Assembly: GCA_964446115.1 (NCBI GenBank) | Contig: CAYUNE010000011.1 | Span: forward strand, 1-64,000 | Length of the DNA stretch: 64,000 nucleotides | Origin: CAYUNE01 sp964446115 | Lineage (GTDB): Bacteria > Desulfobacterota > Desulfobulbia > Desulfobulbales > Desulfobulbaceae | Reading direction: 5' to 3' | Shown here: positions 17,223 through 26,203 of the stretch, piece by piece | Layout of the letters: each line of letters opens with the position of its first letter | How positions within the stretch are numbered: position 1 is the stretch's first letter | Notes under the pieces: generated by a model | Database searches by the model: none | The model's input: only the letters and a program-made list of their open reading frames with translations | What the model was told of the DNA's origin: nothing | Program-made: the position numbers and the translations under genes

Positions 17223-18464
17223 GTGAAGCGACGGGTTGTGATAACGGGCATCGGCCTGGTCACTCCGGTGGGCAACGACAAGGAGACCACCTGGGAGAGC
17301 CTGGTTGCCGGCAGAAGCGGGGTGGCGCCCATTACCCGTTTCGATGCCTCGCAGCAGAGAACCAGGATAGCCGCCGAGGTCAAGGATTTTCCTGCTGAGA
17401 AGTATGTCTCCCCCAAGGAGCGCAAGCATCTCGAACTGCTGGTGCAGTATGGAATCGCCGCCGCCGAGATGGCCCTGGATGATGCGGCATTGACCATTGC
17501 CGACCATGAGGCGCATCGGGCCGGGGTCATCACCGGAGTGGGTATGGGCGGCTTGCCCACCATTGAGAGATATCATGAAATCCTGCTGAAAAAGGGGCCC
17601 CGGCGCATCAGTCCGTTTTTTATTCCAATGGTTATTCCCAATATGGTCTCCGGCCATATTTCCATGCGCGCCAACACCAAGGGGCCGAATCTTGCCCTTT
17701 CCACCGCCTGCGCCGCCGGAACCCATGCCGTGGGCGAGGCCTTTCACAAGATCGCCTACGGCGGCGCCGATATCATGATCACCGGCGGGGCCGAATCGGT
17801 CATCTGTCCCATTGTCGTGGGCGGTTTTGCCGCGGCCAAGGCGCTTTCCACCAGCAACGACACTCCGGAGACCGCCTCGCGCCCCTTTGACCGTGACCGG
17901 AACGGGTTCATCATTTCCGAAGGGGCGGGTATGCTCATCCTCGAATCGCTGGACCATGCCCGGGACCGTGGTGCTGAAATTTACGCCGAGATCGTCGGTT
18001 ACGGTCTGACCAGCGATGCCTATCACATCACCGCTCCTCCCGCCGACGGCGAGGGCGCTGCCCGTTGCATGGCCATGGCGCTGAACGACGGCGGCCTCAA
18101 CCCCGAGGATGTTGATTACATCAACGCCCACGGCACCTCCACGCCGTTGAACGACCGCTGTGAAACCGCAGCCGTCAAAACGGTTTTCGGAGATCATGCC
18201 CGTCGGCTGCAGATCAGCTCCACCAAGTCGATGATCGGCCACATGCTGGGCGGGGCAGGGGGCGTGGAAGCGGCCTTCACCGCCCTGACGATCCACAGCG
18301 GTGTGATACCCCCGACCATCAATTACGAAAATCCCGATCCGGACTGTGATCTCGACTATGTTCCCAATAGCGCCAGGGAATCCACGGTACGGGCGGCGAT
18401 CAGCAACACCTTCGGCTTCGGCGGCACCAATGCCGTGGTGGCCATGAAACGTTTTACCGGTTAA
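17223..18464 (+). CDS. fabF: Beta-ketoacyl-ACP synthase II
   Basis: The 413-residue condensing enzyme elongates acyl-ACP with malonyl-ACP. The catalytic Cys is in STACAAGTHAVGEAF, and the two histidines are in INAHGTSTPLND and STKSMIGHMLGGAGG. It begins KRRVVITGIGLVTPVGND, as FabF proteins do, with a GTG start two bases after the acpP stop. The acpP-fabF pair is the usual arrangement. Confidence 0.96.
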   Translation: MKRRVVITGIGLVTPVGNDKETTWESLVAGRSGVAPITRFDASQQRTRIAAEVKDFPAEKYVSPKERKHLELLVQYGIAAAEMALDDAALTIADHEAHRAGVITGVGMGGLPTIERYHEILLKKGPRRISPFFIPMVIPNMVSGHISMRANTKGPNLALSTACAAGTHAVGEAFHKIAYGGADIMITGGAESVICPIVVGGFAAAKALSTSNDTPETASRPFDRDRNGFIISEGAGMLILESLDHARDRGAEIYAEIVGYGLTSDAYHITAPPADGEGAARCMAMALNDGGLNPEDVDYINAHGTSTPLNDRCETAAVKTVFGDHARRLQISSTKSMIGHMLGGAGGVEAAFTALTIHSGVIPPTINYENPDPDCDLDYVPNSARESTVRAAISNTFGFGGTNAVVAMKRFTG

Positions 18465-18491
18465 AAAAGGCGGCTCAAGGAGGAGGGAAGG

Positions 18492-18917
18492 GTGAAGATT
18501 GCAGTGGGCAGCGATCACGGCGGCTGGGAGCTGAAACAGGTGGTGCTGGCGTTTTTGCAGGGAGAGGGGCACGAGATCGTCGATGTTGGATGTGAATCCC
18601 TTGATTCCGTGGATTATCCCGCTTTTGCCTTTGCCGTCTGCGAACGGATCATTGCTGGAAATTGCGAATGCGGTATCCTCATCTGCGGCACCGGCATCGG
18701 CATGTCCATTGCCGCGAACCGGGATCGGCGTATCCGGGCGGCACTTTGCCACGAACCCTTTTCCGCCCGTATGAGTCGGGAACATAACAATGCCAATGTC
18801 CTCTGCCTCGGCGGCCGGGTCACCGGTCCCGAACTCGCCGTGGATATCGTGCGCACCTGGATCGCTGCGGAGTTTACCGGTGATCGTCACCAGCGGCGTA
18901 TCGACATGTTCAGTTGA
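18492..18917 (+). CDS. rpiB: Ribose-5-phosphate isomerase B
   Basis: The 141-residue enzyme interconverts ribose 5-phosphate and ribulose 5-phosphate. The family start GSDHGGWELKQ, the catalytic-cysteine segment ICGTGIGMSIAANR and the SREHNNANVLCLGGR strand are intact. It uses a GTG start after GGAGG. The terminator at 18958-18994 closes this transcription unit. Confidence 0.94.
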   Translation: MKIAVGSDHGGWELKQVVLAFLQGEGHEIVDVGCESLDSVDYPAFAFAVCERIIAGNCECGILICGTGIGMSIAANRDRRIRAALCHEPFSARMSREHNNANVLCLGGRVTGPELAVDIVRTWIAAEFTGDRHQRRIDMFS

Positions 18918-18957
18918 AGCGATGCCGTCTGTCCATGCTGCACGGATCGCAGGAGTG

Positions 18958-18994
18958 CCGGCAATCTCCAGCTAAAGGGAGTTGCCGGTTTTTT
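18958..18994 (+). terminator. Rho-independent terminator after rpiB
   Basis: CCGGCAA-T-CTCC at 18958-18969 pairs with GGAGTTGCCGG at 18978-18988 with one bulged T, followed by six T at 18989-18994. It separates the lipid-synthesis operon from glyA. Confidence 0.85.
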
Positions 18995-19031
18995 GTATAG
19001 CGGGGACGAAGAAACTGGAGAAAAGAGAACC

Positions 19032-20285
19032 ATGACGCCATTACAACAGCTTGATCCCGATATTTACAGATTTATCCGGCTGGAACTGGAAAGACAGGCC
19101 AATCAGCTAGAGCTCATCGCCTCGGAAAATATCGTCTCCCCGGCGGTTTTGGAAGCCCAGGGCTCCATTTTCACCAACAAGTATGCCGAAGGATATCCCA
19201 ACCGCCGCTATTACGGCGGCTGCGATTATGCCGACGAGGTGGAGTCCCTGGCCATCAACCGGGCCCGGGAGATCTTTTCCGCAGAGTATGCCAATGTCCA
19301 GCCCCACTCCGGCAGTCAGGCGAACATGGCTGTCTACTTCGCCATGCTGAAACCCGGGGACAAGGTGTTGGGCATGGATCTGGCCCATGGCGGACACCTG
19401 ACCCACGGCTCTTCCGTCAACTTTTCCGGTCAGCTCTTCAACTTCATCTCCTACGGCGTGGACCGGGTCTCCGAACAGATCGACATGGAGGAGGTGGAGC
19501 GCATCGCCTTCGAGAACCGGCCCCGCATGATCGTCGCCGGCGCCAGCGCCTATCCCCGCTTCATTGATTTCGAGGGGTTCCGGAAAATCGCCGACTCCAT
19601 CGGCGCCTATCTCATGGTGGATATGGCGCACATCGCCGGTCTGGTGGCGGCCGGTGTCCACCCCTCGCCGGTTCCATGGGCCGATTTCGTCACCTCCACC
19701 ACCCACAAAACCCTGCGGGGGCCCCGGGGCGGCTTGATTCTGGCGCGGGAAAAGTACGGCAAGAAACTGGACAGCAAGATCTTTCCCGGCATCCAGGGAG
19801 GGCCTCTGGTGCACACCATTGCCGCCAAGGCAGTGGGGTTCAGGGAGACCATGCAACAGGAGTTCAACACCTATCAGCAACAGGTGGTGGATAATGCCGC
19901 CACCCTGGCGGAACAGCTGATGAAGAAGGGATTCCGACTGGTTTCCGGCGGTACCGATAATCACCTTCTGCTCATTGACCTGCAGACCAGGTCCATCACC
20001 GGTAAGGAGGCGGAGCGTCTGCTGGAGGATGCCGGTCTCACCGTCAACAAGAATGCCGTTCCCTTTGATACCCGGTCGCGTTTCGTCACCGGCGGTATCC
20101 GCATCGGCACCCCCGCCGTCACCACTCGCGGCTTAAAGGAAAAGGAGATGGTACTGATCGCCCAATGGATCGATCGGGTCATCGAGGAGCGCAGCCCGGC
20201 GGAGATCGGGCGGGTCCGCCAGGAGGTCCGCGACCTTTGCGACCGTTTTCCCCTCTATCCCGGCATGCAACGGCTGGATGATTAA
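19032..20285 (+). CDS. glyA: Serine hydroxymethyltransferase
   Basis: The 417-residue PLP enzyme interconverts serine and glycine with tetrahydrofolate, feeding one-carbon metabolism. Landmarks are LIASENIVSPAVLEAQGS, the YAEGYPNRRYYGG loop, the PLP-lysine segment TSTTHKTLRGPRGG and RIGTPAVTTRGL near the end. ATG 19032 gives the usual N-terminus (LDPDIYRFI). It is followed by nrdR after 24 bp. Confidence 0.96.
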   Translation: MTPLQQLDPDIYRFIRLELERQANQLELIASENIVSPAVLEAQGSIFTNKYAEGYPNRRYYGGCDYADEVESLAINRAREIFSAEYANVQPHSGSQANMAVYFAMLKPGDKVLGMDLAHGGHLTHGSSVNFSGQLFNFISYGVDRVSEQIDMEEVERIAFENRPRMIVAGASAYPRFIDFEGFRKIADSIGAYLMVDMAHIAGLVAAGVHPSPVPWADFVTSTTHKTLRGPRGGLILAREKYGKKLDSKIFPGIQGGPLVHTIAAKAVGFRETMQQEFNTYQQQVVDNAATLAEQLMKKGFRLVSGGTDNHLLLIDLQTRSITGKEAERLLEDAGLTVNKNAVPFDTRSRFVTGGIRIGTPAVTTRGLKEKEMVLIAQWIDRVIEERSPAEIGRVRQEVRDLCDRFPLYPGMQRLDD

Positions 20286-20309
20286 GATGCGGCTAAGGGC
20301 GACTGGGTA

Positions 20310-20786
20310 ATGAAGTGTCCCTACTGCGGTCATCTTGATAACCGGGTCATTGACTCGCGGCTCAACAAGGAGAAGACCATCACCAGGAGGCGGCGTCTCT
20401 GCGGCACCTGCGAGCAGCGTTTCACCACCTACGAGCGCCTTGAGGTGATGATGCCCATGCTCATCAAAAAGGATGGTCGCCGCGAGGCCTGGGACCGGCG
20501 GAAGGTGGTGGCCGGCCTGGAAAAGGCCTGTGAAAAACGACCGGTGAGCCGGGAGGAGATCGACCGGTTTGTCGACGGCATCGAGCGGCAACTGCAGGAC
20601 AGCAGCAGCAAGGAGGTGTCGACCACCACCATCGGAGAGTGGATCATGGAGTCGTTGCCGCAGCTGGATGAGGTGGCCTATGTCCGGTTCGCCTCGGTGT
20701 ACAGGAGGTTTACGGACGTGAGCGAATTTGTCGAGGAACTGAAGCTGCTGCTTGCCTCACGGGGCCGGTCGGCGGATGAAGAGTAG
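20310..20786 (+). CDS. nrdR: Transcriptional repressor NrdR
   Basis: The 158-residue regulator has a zinc ribbon (CPYCGH at the start, CGTCEQRF about 30 residues on) and an ATP-cone domain (MLIKKDGRREAWDRRKVVAGL). NrdR represses ribonucleotide-reductase genes according to bound ATP or dATP. Placement between glyA and ribD is common in bacteria. It starts 24 bp after glyA and ends 15 bp before ribD, so one operon is likely. Confidence 0.95.
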   Translation: MKCPYCGHLDNRVIDSRLNKEKTITRRRRLCGTCEQRFTTYERLEVMMPMLIKKDGRREAWDRRKVVAGLEKACEKRPVSREEIDRFVDGIERQLQDSSSKEVSTTTIGEWIMESLPQLDEVAYVRFASVYRRFTDVSEFVEELKLLLASRGRSADEE

Positions 20787-20801
20787 GGGAGGAGCGTCGC
20801 C

Positions 20802-21941
20802 ATGAGGTTGCCGGAAGATTACCGCTACATGCGCATGGCCCTTCGCCAGGCGCTCAAGGGACAGGGGAGAACCTCTCCCAATCCCTGTGTGGGCGCGGTG
20901 GTTGTCAGGGATGGCCGGGTCGTCGGCTCCGGGTATCACAGGAAGGCGGGCACTCCCCATGCCGAGGTCAACGCCCTGGCCGCGGCCGGCGATCTGGCCG
21001 AGGGGGCGACTATCTACATTACCCTGGAGCCGTGCAACCATCACGGCAGGACCCCCCCATGCACCCGGGCGCTCCTGGAGGCTGGCATCAAACGGGTGGT
21101 GGTGGGCATGACCGATCCCAACCCCGCTGTTGCCGGTGGCGGGTGCGGTTATCTTGCCGATCGGGGAATCGAGATTGAAACGGGAGTGCTGGAGAGGGCT
21201 TGCATGGCCCTCAACTATCCCTTTATCAAACATAGTTGCCGGGAGGGTATTCCCTGGGTGGTGATGAAGGCGGGCATGAGCCTCGATGGCCGCATTACCT
21301 ACAGGCGTGGACAAGGCGGTCGCATTACCGGTGAGGAATCCCGGCTGCATACGCACCGGTTGCGGGATAGGCTCGATGCCATCATGATCGGCGTGGAAAC
21401 CGCTTTGATCGACGATCCCGCTTTGACCACCCGGCTTCCGGATGATGAGGAACGACCCGGACGCGACCCGCTGCGGATCGTACTCGATTCTACCCTGCGG
21501 CTCTCCCCGGAGGCGAAGCTGGTGCGCCAACACTCCAATGCCGCCACCTGGGTTTTGTGCGGACCCCGGGCCGCAGCGGCAAAAAAAGAGGCGCTGGAGG
21601 AGGCCGGCGTCCGGGTGGAGCAACTGGCGCTGACCGACGAGGGACGGCTTGATCTCGAGGCGGTATTGCGGCTGCTTGGCAGGGAGGGGATTCTCTCGGT
21701 TCTGGTGGAGGGGGGGGCAACCCTGCATGGCGCGCTCCTGCGCCAGGGGCTGGTTGATCAGATCTACCTCTATATGGCGCCCTTTTTCATCGGTGAGGAT
21801 GGGATACCGCTTGTGGAGGGTTATGCTGTCGGCTCCGCCGATCAGGCCGTGCGGCTGGTTGAAAAAAAGGTGGTTCGGCTTGGCGATGATCTGCTTATCC
21901 AGGGCCTATTGAACCGGAAGATTGTGGAAGGGGTAACTTGA
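20802..21941 (+). CDS. ribD: Bifunctional diaminohydroxyphosphoribosylaminopyrimidine deaminase / reductase
   Basis: The 379-residue enzyme performs two consecutive riboflavin-synthesis steps. The N-terminal zinc deaminase has TPHAEVNAL and PCNHHGRTPPC. The C-terminal reductase begins near VVMKAGMSLDGRI and carries RLRDRLDAIMIGVETALIDDP and LVEGGATLHGALL. No other riboflavin gene follows, although ribE, ribBA and ribH often do. No FMN riboswitch is visible upstream. Confidence 0.94.
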   Translation: MRLPEDYRYMRMALRQALKGQGRTSPNPCVGAVVVRDGRVVGSGYHRKAGTPHAEVNALAAAGDLAEGATIYITLEPCNHHGRTPPCTRALLEAGIKRVVVGMTDPNPAVAGGGCGYLADRGIEIETGVLERACMALNYPFIKHSCREGIPWVVMKAGMSLDGRITYRRGQGGRITGEESRLHTHRLRDRLDAIMIGVETALIDDPALTTRLPDDEERPGRDPLRIVLDSTLRLSPEAKLVRQHSNAATWVLCGPRAAAAKKEALEEAGVRVEQLALTDEGRLDLEAVLRLLGREGILSVLVEGGATLHGALLRQGLVDQIYLYMAPFFIGEDGIPLVEGYAVGSADQAVRLVEKKVVRLGDDLLIQGLLNRKIVEGVT

Positions 21942-21976
21942 AAAGTGTTCACTGTTGATATGAGAGGGAGGACGGT

Positions 21977-22567
21977 ATGAACGGCAGAGCCAGGTCGGGA
22001 TTTTTCTTTTTCGCGGTGATCGCAGTCCTGATTCTCGGAGTGATTCTCTGGGGAATCGGGCAGTATAACCGTATTGTGGCCCTGGACGAGGCGGTGGACG
22101 CCCAGTGGGCCCAGGTTGAAAACCAGTTGAAACGCCGTTTCGACCTTATTCCCAATCTTGTGGAAACGGTGAAGGGATATGCCGGGCATGAAAAGGAGCT
22201 TCTGGAGAATATCGCCGCATCCAGGACCCGTTACTTCCAGGCTTCAAGCAGAAGCGAGAAGGTGAAGGAAATCGGTACGTTCGAAAGTGCTCTTTCCCGG
22301 CTGCTGCTGTTACGCGAGGCATATCCGGAGCTGAAGGCGAACGAATCGTTTCTCAAACTCCAGGACAGCCTTGAGGGCACGGAAAACCGCATTGCGGTGG
22401 AACGGAAACGCTATAACGACAAGGTCAGGCAGCTCAACACCTATATCCGTACCTTTTTCGGCCGCTTTGTCGCCTCCTTTGCCGGCATTAAGGCCGCCGA
22501 TTATTACGAGACGCCGGAAGCACAGCAGGAGACTCCGACCGTGAATTTCGGCACCCGTGAGCGCTGA
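21977..22567 (+). CDS. lemA: LemA family protein
   Basis: The 196-residue product has one N-terminal transmembrane helix (about residues 9-29), then the LemA helical-bundle signatures YNRIVALDEAVDAQWAQVENQLKRR and DLIPNLVETVKGYAGHE, and ends with RFVASFAGIKAADYYE. LemA proteins are membrane-anchored, and their biochemical role is poorly known. A ribosome binding site (GGGAGG) precedes the ATG. Confidence 0.92.
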   Translation: MNGRARSGFFFFAVIAVLILGVILWGIGQYNRIVALDEAVDAQWAQVENQLKRRFDLIPNLVETVKGYAGHEKELLENIAASRTRYFQASSRSEKVKEIGTFESALSRLLLLREAYPELKANESFLKLQDSLEGTENRIAVERKRYNDKVRQLNTYIRTFFGRFVASFAGIKAADYYETPEAQQETPTVNFGTRER

Positions 22568-22590
22568 CAGCCAAGAGGTAGGTTATACCG
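22568..22590. repeat. Short dispersed intergenic repeat, copy 2
   Basis: A 23-base sequence beginning CAGCCAAGAGGTAG directly after the lemA stop matches 9288-9310 except at one position. Confidence 0.6.
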
Positions 22591-22675
22591 GTCGCCTTCC
22601 CTGGGATCAATGACAAGCCGGTTGTCATCCGCCACTGACTGAAATTTCAACCTCGCCGTGACTCTGAGTCGCGGG

Positions 22676-22692
22676 GCAGGAAACCTGCTTTT
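22676..22692 (+). terminator. Short hairpin with T-rich tail after lemA
   Basis: GCAGG at 22676-22680 and CCTGC at 22684-22688 form a 5-bp stem with an AAA loop, followed by TTTTCTC. It lies between the converging lemA and the minus-strand genes. The stem is short, so this is a modest call. Confidence 0.4.
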
Positions 22693-22696
22693 CTCA

Positions 22697-23140
22697 TCAA
22701 AAGACGTGTTCCTGGAACCATTTCCAGGTACTGCCGTCATAGCCGGGGATGATTTTCAGGTGATAGTCGTGAAAAATATCGATGCCCACGGCGGATTTGA
22801 TCAGATAGAGGATCAGCAGGCCCAATAGGGTGGAGAAGACGAGAAAGGTAAAGAGAAAGATGGTGTTGGTGAGGTGGTGGATCTTCTCTTCCCGCGCGCT
22901 GAGTTTGCGCCTTTCCCGTCCCGCCAGGATGACGTAGTAATATTTCCAGGTCCGGAAACCGAAACTGCCGCGGATATCGAGGGCATGTCGGCCCCAGCGT
23001 CGTCCGCTGAACGCCACCTTGAGCGAAAGGAGCTGTTCATTGGTAAACGATGAACGGTATTGCCGGGGAATTCGCTTCAGGAGCCCCGCAACAAAAGGAT
23101 CCTGCCTGATTTCCGCTCCCGCCTCTTCCCCGTGCCCCAT
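22697..23140 (-). CDS. Conserved small membrane protein, function unknown
   Basis: The 147-residue product has a basic cytoplasmic part (about 1-85, with FTNEQLLSLKVAFSGRRWGRH and FGFRTWKYYYVILAGRERRKLS) and one or two hydrophobic segments at about 90-117 (IFLFTFLVFSTLLGLLILYLI). The pattern 'L..L..A...R.W..H..DIR' followed by 'YY...L.G.ERR' is one I associate with uncharacterised bacterial membrane proteins, without a function. It begins 6 bp after the MotA-like gene, so the three minus-strand genes are probably one operon and this protein may work with the MotAB-type channel. Confidence 0.65.
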   Translation of the reverse strand: MGHGEEAGAEIRQDPFVAGLLKRIPRQYRSSFTNEQLLSLKVAFSGRRWGRHALDIRGSFGFRTWKYYYVILAGRERRKLSAREEKIHHLTNTIFLFTFLVFSTLLGLLILYLIKSAVGIDIFHDYHLKIIPGYDGSTWKWFQEHVF

Positions 23141-23146
23141 TTTTTC

Positions 23147-23974
23147 TTAGTTTTTTGCCAAAACCGGCTGCTGTTCCATGAGCTGGAAACGCTCGCGGAT
23201 TTTCTGATAGGAGACCAGCTTGGTGTCCCTTTCCGACGGAGTGAGAAAGGATTGCAGCTTGGTTTCCAGGATGACCGGATTGAGTTCGCTTTCGATGGCG
23301 ATGACCCCCTCCATGATGATCTTCTGGAGCAGCAGTTCGTGGTTGGTGCGCTCCCGCAGGTTGGCGGCAAAGGGGATGAAGAGAAAGTTGGAGAGGATCA
23401 GGCCGTAGAGAGTGGAGGTGAGGGCGACGGGCACGGTTGCCAGGATGACCGAGGTGTCGCCGATTCCCGCCAGCATGGAAATAAGTCCCACCACGCTGCC
23501 GATAATGCCGAAGGCGGGGAGAAAGTCGGCAATGGTGCGCAGGACGCGCTCGCTGTCTTCCCGGCGTAGTTTGAAGAAGTACATCTCGGTGTTTAAGATG
23601 TCGCGTATCTGCTCCGGTTCGTACCTGTCCACCAGGCAGCCCAGCGCCCTCCGGAGAAAAAGAATCGAGGTCTCGTTTTCCTCTTCCTGCAGTGAAAGAA
23701 GCCCCTTCATCCGGGACTTGATACAGAGGTTGATGAGAATATCGACGATCTCCGCCTCGTTTTTCGGTTGCGAGGAAAATGAGGACCTGACCACCTTGTA
23801 GACGATTTTCAACCGGTCGAATGAAAAGCTGATGATGGTTGCCGCAAAGGTTCCGGCAACGACGATCATCAGGGCGGCGATATTGAAGTAGAGGCTGATG
23901 TTGCCCTTGATGAGAAAACCGGCCAGGAAAACAAGGAGACAGAGGACACAGGCCAGAATATTTCGTTGTTTCAT
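23147..23974 (-). CDS. motA: MotA-type proton-channel protein
   Basis: The 275-residue product has four membrane segments in the MotA arrangement: two near the N-terminus, then after a cytoplasmic loop AFGIIGSVVGLISML and ATVPVALTSTLYGLILSNFLFIPF. The prolines in FLPAFG and TVPVALT match the functionally important MotA prolines. With a MotB-like partner it would form an ion channel that drives a rotor or other machine. No other flagellar gene is nearby, so it may be a flagellar stator or a related energiser (Mot/Tol/Exb type). It lies downstream of the MotB-like gene, the reverse of the common motA-motB order. Confidence 0.85.
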   Translation of the reverse strand: MKQRNILACVLCLLVFLAGFLIKGNISLYFNIAALMIVVAGTFAATIISFSFDRLKIVYKVVRSSFSSQPKNEAEIVDILINLCIKSRMKGLLSLQEEENETSILFLRRALGCLVDRYEPEQIRDILNTEMYFFKLRREDSERVLRTIADFLPAFGIIGSVVGLISMLAGIGDTSVILATVPVALTSTLYGLILSNFLFIPFAANLRERTNHELLLQKIIMEGVIAIESELNPVILETKLQSFLTPSERDTKLVSYQKIRERFQLMEQQPVLAKN

Positions 23975-24027
23975 GCTCAGTACCTGTCAGATGGAAGGCG
24001 TGGGAAAAGGAGTCGGATCACAAATTT

Positions 24028-25227
24028 TTACGGCTGCGGCGACTGCGGCTCCCGGGAGATAACAATCTCCACCCGGCGGTTGGCCGCCCGGTTCCGGGCA
24101 TTGGTGTTGGGCTTCACCGGCCGGAAAAAGGAAAAACCGGAGACCCGGAAGCGACTGCCGGGCAGCCCGGTCTCGCGGATCAGATATCTGGCCACCCGGC
24201 TGGCCCGCGCCACGGACAGTTCCCAGTTGGAAGGAAAGCGGTCGGAGTGCATGGGGATATTGTCGGTATGGCCGTTGACGTTGATGGTATAGGGAGTTTT
24301 TTTGAGAATTTCCGTCAACTTTGACAGTGATTCCCTGGCGCTGTCCGTCAATTCCGCCTGGCCGGTGGCAAAGAGCAGGTCGCCGGTTAAGATGATCCGC
24401 ACCGCCTTGTCCGGAACCAGTTCCACGGAGGCGAATTTTTCCAGTTTCTCCGACAGCAGGGTGTAGCGGCTGAGATCGTAGAGCTCTGCTATGATTTCAT
24501 CTTTCTTTCCGTGCTGCTGCTCCTCCCCTGCCGGTGATTGTTGCGTTTTATGCTCCTGCATTTCCTGTGGGGGTGGGGCGTCATCCGTGACCGGAGCAGT
24601 ATCTGCCGGAAAGGGCTGCAACATTGCCGGGGGAAAAGCGGGATATGCATCCTGGTTTCTGGCTACACTGTTCATGGGATCATCTTTTTTCCTGACGTTG
24701 CCGCTTGGGGATTGCCCGGGGGGGCTTTTCCGCGCCTCGGCCCCGGAGTCGCTTTCGCGGATGGTGACGTCGATTCTCTTGGCCGCCGGCACGCTCTCCT
24801 TTGCCTTGTCGATCACTTCAACCGGCTCGGTTCTCTTCAGGGCGTCTCCCCTTTTCCCGGAAATATCCGGAGCAATGGGTACGATGGGAAAGGAGGGCTT
24901 GTCGGCGGCGGCAAGGTCCATGGACCTGCCGGATACCACTTCCACGTTATCTTCACTGAGAAACTCCCGTTGTGCCACCTGGTAGACGAAAAGCGAGAGG
25001 AAGAGGATGAACATGGTCATCATCAGGTCCGACCAGGCCACGGACCAGTGGGTGGACTTGGGGATTCGGGAGCGGTAGAAGGAGTCACCAACCACAAAAA
25101 CCGGCGATGAGGTGAGGATGGTCTCCATGCGGTCACGGTCGCGGGGACCCTGCTGTATATCGCCCAGGCGGAAGGACTGCAGCCTTTCCAGGGCGCTTTT
25201 CTCCTTATGTCTCTTTTCAAATTCCAT
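24028..25227 (-). CDS. motB: MotB-type OmpA-domain protein with long linker
   Basis: The 399-residue product has a ~65-residue cytoplasmic N-terminus, one transmembrane helix (about 69-86) preceded by the ion-carrying aspartate in AWSDLMMTMF, a ~170-residue low-complexity, proline-rich periplasmic linker and a C-terminal OmpA-like peptidoglycan-binding domain (GHTDN, NWELSVARASRVARYL, NRRVEI). The N-terminal extension and linker are longer than in a typical flagellar MotB. The gene is first in a minus-strand operon with the MotA-like gene 53 bp downstream. A possible minus-strand promoter lies in the AT-rich 25228-25366 gap. Confidence 0.85.
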   Translation of the reverse strand: MEFEKRHKEKSALERLQSFRLGDIQQGPRDRDRMETILTSSPVFVVGDSFYRSRIPKSTHWSVAWSDLMMTMFILFLSLFVYQVAQREFLSEDNVEVVSGRSMDLAAADKPSFPIVPIAPDISGKRGDALKRTEPVEVIDKAKESVPAAKRIDVTIRESDSGAEARKSPPGQSPSGNVRKKDDPMNSVARNQDAYPAFPPAMLQPFPADTAPVTDDAPPPQEMQEHKTQQSPAGEEQQHGKKDEIIAELYDLSRYTLLSEKLEKFASVELVPDKAVRIILTGDLLFATGQAELTDSARESLSKLTEILKKTPYTINVNGHTDNIPMHSDRFPSNWELSVARASRVARYLIRETGLPGSRFRVSGFSFFRPVKPNTNARNRAANRRVEIVISREPQSPQP

Positions 25228-25366
25228 CCTTTTTATTATCTACAAAACAAAATCGTTTCCAAAGGGAATTTTAAATTTTTATTCTTGTTGAGCTCTGTCC
25301 GGCTGCGTGGTAGATGAAGAGATATGGGCAATGTATGGAAAACCAAGAAGGTAACTGGAGGAGGGG

Positions 25367-26101
25367 ATGATGAAACGAACGCTTTTTGTTGCACTGCTGA
25401 TTCTCGGTATGGCTGTTTCCGCCTGGGCGGAGACAAAGATTATCTTTGCCGTCGACGCCACCTGGCCTCCCATGGAGTTTGTGGATGGCAACAAGAAAAT
25501 TGTCGGATACTCCATTGATTTCATGACCGCCGCCGGCAAGGAGGCCGGTTTTACACCGGTTTTCAAAAATACAGCCTGGGACGGCATCTTCGCAGGGCTG
25601 GCAGCCGGCAAGTACGATGCCATCTGTTCTTCGGTCTCCATCACCGAGGAACGGAAAAAGAGCATGGATTTCAGCGAGCCCTATTTTCAGGTGCACCAGG
25701 CTCTCATTGTCAGGAAAGACGCCAAGGTGAAGGGGCTTGCCGATCTCAAGGGCAAGAAGGTGGGGGCCCAGATCGGCACCACCGGCTATTTCGCCCTGAA
25801 GGCGGATAAGGGTGTGGAGCCGAAGTCGTATGATGAGGTGGGTCTGGCCATGGAGGATCTCAACGTCGGCCGGATCGACGGCGTGGTCTGCGACGATCCG
25901 GTTGCCGCCAACTTTGCTATGATCAAGTACAAGGACACCTTGAAAATCGTCACTATTCTTGACACCGGCGAGGTCGAACACTACGGTATTGCCGTAAAAA
26001 AAGGCAATGCCGGGGTTCTTTCCCTGGTCAACAAGGGTATCAAGGCGGTCAAGGCAAAGGGACTTGACAAAGAGTTGAAAAAGAAGTGGATCGGTCAGTA
26101 A
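25367..26101 (+). CDS. Polar amino-acid ABC transporter substrate-binding protein
   Basis: The 244-residue product has a signal peptide ending at AWA and a type II periplasmic binding fold (family 3): FAVDATWPPMEFVD, GYSIDFMTAAGKEAG, the WDGIFAGLAAGKYDAICSSVSIT hinge and ERKKSMDFSEPYF. These are the usual landmarks of GlnH/HisJ-type proteins. The ligand, likely an amino acid, cannot be named from sequence alone. GGAGGAGGGG precedes the start, where two ATGs (25367 and 25370) are possible. The permease and ATPase genes follow. Confidence 0.88.
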   Translation: MMKRTLFVALLILGMAVSAWAETKIIFAVDATWPPMEFVDGNKKIVGYSIDFMTAAGKEAGFTPVFKNTAWDGIFAGLAAGKYDAICSSVSITEERKKSMDFSEPYFQVHQALIVRKDAKVKGLADLKGKKVGAQIGTTGYFALKADKGVEPKSYDEVGLAMEDLNVGRIDGVVCDDPVAANFAMIKYKDTLKIVTILDTGEVEHYGIAVKKGNAGVLSLVNKGIKAVKAKGLDKELKKKWIGQ

Positions 26102-26203
26102 AGCCGCAGAAAATCCACATGTTCCGGGAGGAGACCTGACCAGGTTGCGGGGAGCCGCGGAGCGGTTCCCCGCCCAGGCACGCTTCCGGGCGTTTTCATA
26201 CAA

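Noticed and set aside
17193..18890. 565-codon minus-strand open frame
   Set aside because: It is antisense to fabF and rpiB, both certain.
22697..25227. Zorya-type anti-phage system
   Set aside because: The MotA/MotB-like pair recalls ZorAB, but no ZorC, ZorD or ZorE-like gene is adjacent and the MotA lacks the long cytoplasmic tail.
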